This document shows, in pieces, positions 24,301 to 27,300 of a DNA stretch of 43,525 nt; positions within the stretch are counted from its first letter, which is position 1, and each line of letters starts with the position of its first letter. A program made the translations under genes and the position numbers. This stretch comes from Branchiostoma floridae (Eukaryota > Chordata > Leptocardii > Amphioxiformes > Branchiostomatidae): positions 17,072,984 through 17,116,508 of the forward strand of contig NC_049997.1 in NCBI RefSeq assembly GCF_000003815.2. Reading direction: 5' to 3'. The notes beneath the pieces were generated by a model. It did no database searches and had not been told where the DNA came from. It worked only from the letters and a program-made list of their open reading frames with translations.

Positions 24301-27300
24301 CGTTATCGGTATATTCTTCGTGAAGCGTTATTGGTCGTTTTAATTCAACGTTAATCATTATTTGTTATCCCGAATTCACCGTTAAGCGTTACCAAGAAAT
24401 TCTTCGTAATCCGTTAAATAGTATACACACGAAGACAAATGCCAGATAGAACCCCTGAAAATGCAGGAAATGGCGTTTCAAAGGGTCCAGATTTCAAAAT
24501 TTCTCCGAGCCTCCCGGCCTTCGGCTCTGAACATGGTAAAATATGTTGTGGATGCGTCGCCCTCAAAACTTTACCACTCATACAGATTTTAGTGTCAAAC
24601 ATAGCTTAGTTTCGGGCAAAAAGTTCTCCTAGAATGCAGAAAATGAGGTTTCTCCGGACCCCCATTGCGACGGCTTGCGCCTTCGGCGCTCACGGCTACA
24701 TGGCGAAAATATGTTAGGGGCGTGGGTTTTCGCACAAAAAAAACTTTTCTCTCTAATAAAATGTCATTTAATTTAGCTTTGTCTTACGGCAAAATCTGTC
24801 CCTCAAAATGCAGTAAATGGCGTTTCAGACGGTCCAGATTTTAGAATTTCCCCGGACTTATATTACAACATCTCGTGCCTTCCGAGTTCGAAATAGTAAA
24901 AATATGTCGGGGCTCTGGGGGTGGAGGCCAAAGCTACGAGTATAATCATGTGTTATTTGATGAAAATGTCACAATCAACCTATCTTAGTCGGTCGGCAAA
25001 ATTTGCCGAAAATAGCATTTAAGAGGGTCTTGATTTTAAAATTTTTCCGGGGGAGCATCCTCCGGACCCCCCTGAGATGCGTCGCGCCTCCGGCGCTCCA
25101 TGTACTGAAACAATACTTCAATCCCCCCATAAGAAATTTGCTGCCGCCGTCTCTGTGGCGGGCCGGGAACTCTGCCTCCGTCAATTTACAGATGTCATGG
25201 ACATTGTCCCTGTCATTCCTCCGGGTTCTGGGCACCTTTTTCTTCTCACAATGCCATTAGTCGGATATTTTCATTAACTACAGTACTCTAGCGTTGTATG
25301 AATAGGAATGCACGTCAATGTTACTGTTATGCTTTGTAACTCCTTCTGAATTTACCGTTAAGCGTTACCGGGCCTCCTGAATTTACCGTTAAGCGTTACC
25401 GGGCCTCCTGAATTCACCGTTAAGCGTTACCAGGACCCCCCCATGCAGACCCTCTTGTATACAGTTGCTCGCCACGTGCTCGTCCTGGACTGGCGGGGAT
25501 TCCCAGTCACCAGAGCAGGGGCTATTGAGGTAGCCAATCAGGTAACTTATCCTTGATCCAATCAAGGACACTACCGTTCGAATATTGTAGACGTTCAATA
25601 CCTCGTATGCAGGTGTGAAACCTGCTATTCTTGCCAGTAGACTTACCGAATCTACAAGCACTTAGTCGGATGTTTATAAATACCGATGGCTAATGTTGTA
25701 TCAGAAGTGCGATTCTTGTTTAAATCGCTAGAGGACCCCATTATAGGGTCAAAAGGTCATTGGAACGTGCTGGTAACATTTTGGCCGCCATAATTTACGT
25801 TCCAGGCTCAGCTATAGACCTGTTTTTTACACGTTATACGTTATCGGGAACATCACATTGGTTGAATCCGACTGAAAGTCCACTATCAGCGTAACGTTCA
25901 GTGGTGTCATGGGTATTAAAAGACCTTAAAAGCAACCCGCTTTTTATCTTGTCGGCATGAACGCCCCCCGATGTTCCATTCATGACCATTCATATTTTTC
26001 GGGAAATCGGTGGCCCTGTTTTTGAGGAGGGGCCTCGAGCACGCAATTCTGCCGCCTTACATTAACTTAGCTACCTTTCTGGCTGCTAATTTTACACCAG
26101 TAGTTACTTGGTTACGTGTACAGCGGTAATCTGAAGTCAAGGGGCAAAACGCCTTGGCTACATGTACCAATATGAACGTGAACTTCAAGTTTCGGAACTC
26201 TTGTTCTGAATTGGCGCCGCTGCCCGAGCTTGATACGTCTCCACAACTATCGCTAATATGGTTGAGTTGTGCGGAGAAATTGTGCAGACTATTTTTGCTT
26301 ACAATTACATTATGTTTTGTACATGTTTTGTGGCTTATTATTAGCGTTAAGCTACTGCTGGCGCTTCTACGGACGGAAACGTCCGTCGCCCCTCTTCTTC
26401 ACATGGTGTTGAAGTAGCGCAATATGTGTTCCTTTTAAGTTCACAGGTAACTTACAACAGAGTTGTAGAACATGTTACACATAGCCATGATCAAAACTGA
26501 TCATGGCAGACATTGCAGAGAAGATCAATTTAATTATCTTGTGCAGTCTTTGCACACAGACTAACGTTTAATAGACGTTGTTGCATTGTTACCATCTGGG
26601 TTTTTTATCATACTATCCAGCTGGTCAGTATGCTGAAGCATATGTGATGTGATCAATATGATGAGACGTGTGATGTGATCAATATGATGAGGCATATGAT
26701 GTGATCAATATGATGAGACATATGATGTGATCAATATGATGAGACATGTGATGTGATCAATATGATGAGACATGTGATGTGATCAATATGATGAGATATG
26801 TGATGTGATCAATATGATGAGATATGTGATGTGATCAATATGATGGGACATGTGATGGGATTAATACGATAAAACTTGTGATGTTTTTCGTATTATGTCA
26901 ACCCTTATAGTTTTGCTGGTGTCCGCAACATGACGAAGGCCCACAATGTACCTTGTCCTTCAGTGCTACTCTTGATGTCAGTTGATATTGACATATTGCA
27001 AGTACTTCTTGCTATTAATGTTTCTTAGTGAAATATACAAGTTCACACGTTAAGGGTGGAACTGTACTCATGTGTGAGTGTAAAATGTTCACTGTTAAAT
27101 TAGGTGTTGGGGAACAATGCAAGTTACCAGACACCTTTCTGAACATCACTATCCCGAGCTTCCGGTAGGTGATGGGTGACAAGTGAGCCATGCAATTTAG
27201 GCTCACAAGGCTGGCTTCTGGCAGCCTGCAATCCACTTGACTGGAAACATTAAATTGTGATGTTGAGTTACCAAAATTGGTACTCACTTCGATTGTATTT

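Noticed and set aside
25462-25541. Open stretch reading HVLVLDWRGFPVTRAGAIEV next to the nested transposon
   Set aside because: Plausible peptide and a GTAACT donor, but only 80 nt and no partner exon; cannot be distinguished from chance.
26650-26883. CRISPR-like array
   Set aside because: Units are contiguous with no unique spacers, and the genome is eukaryotic; it is a minisatellite.
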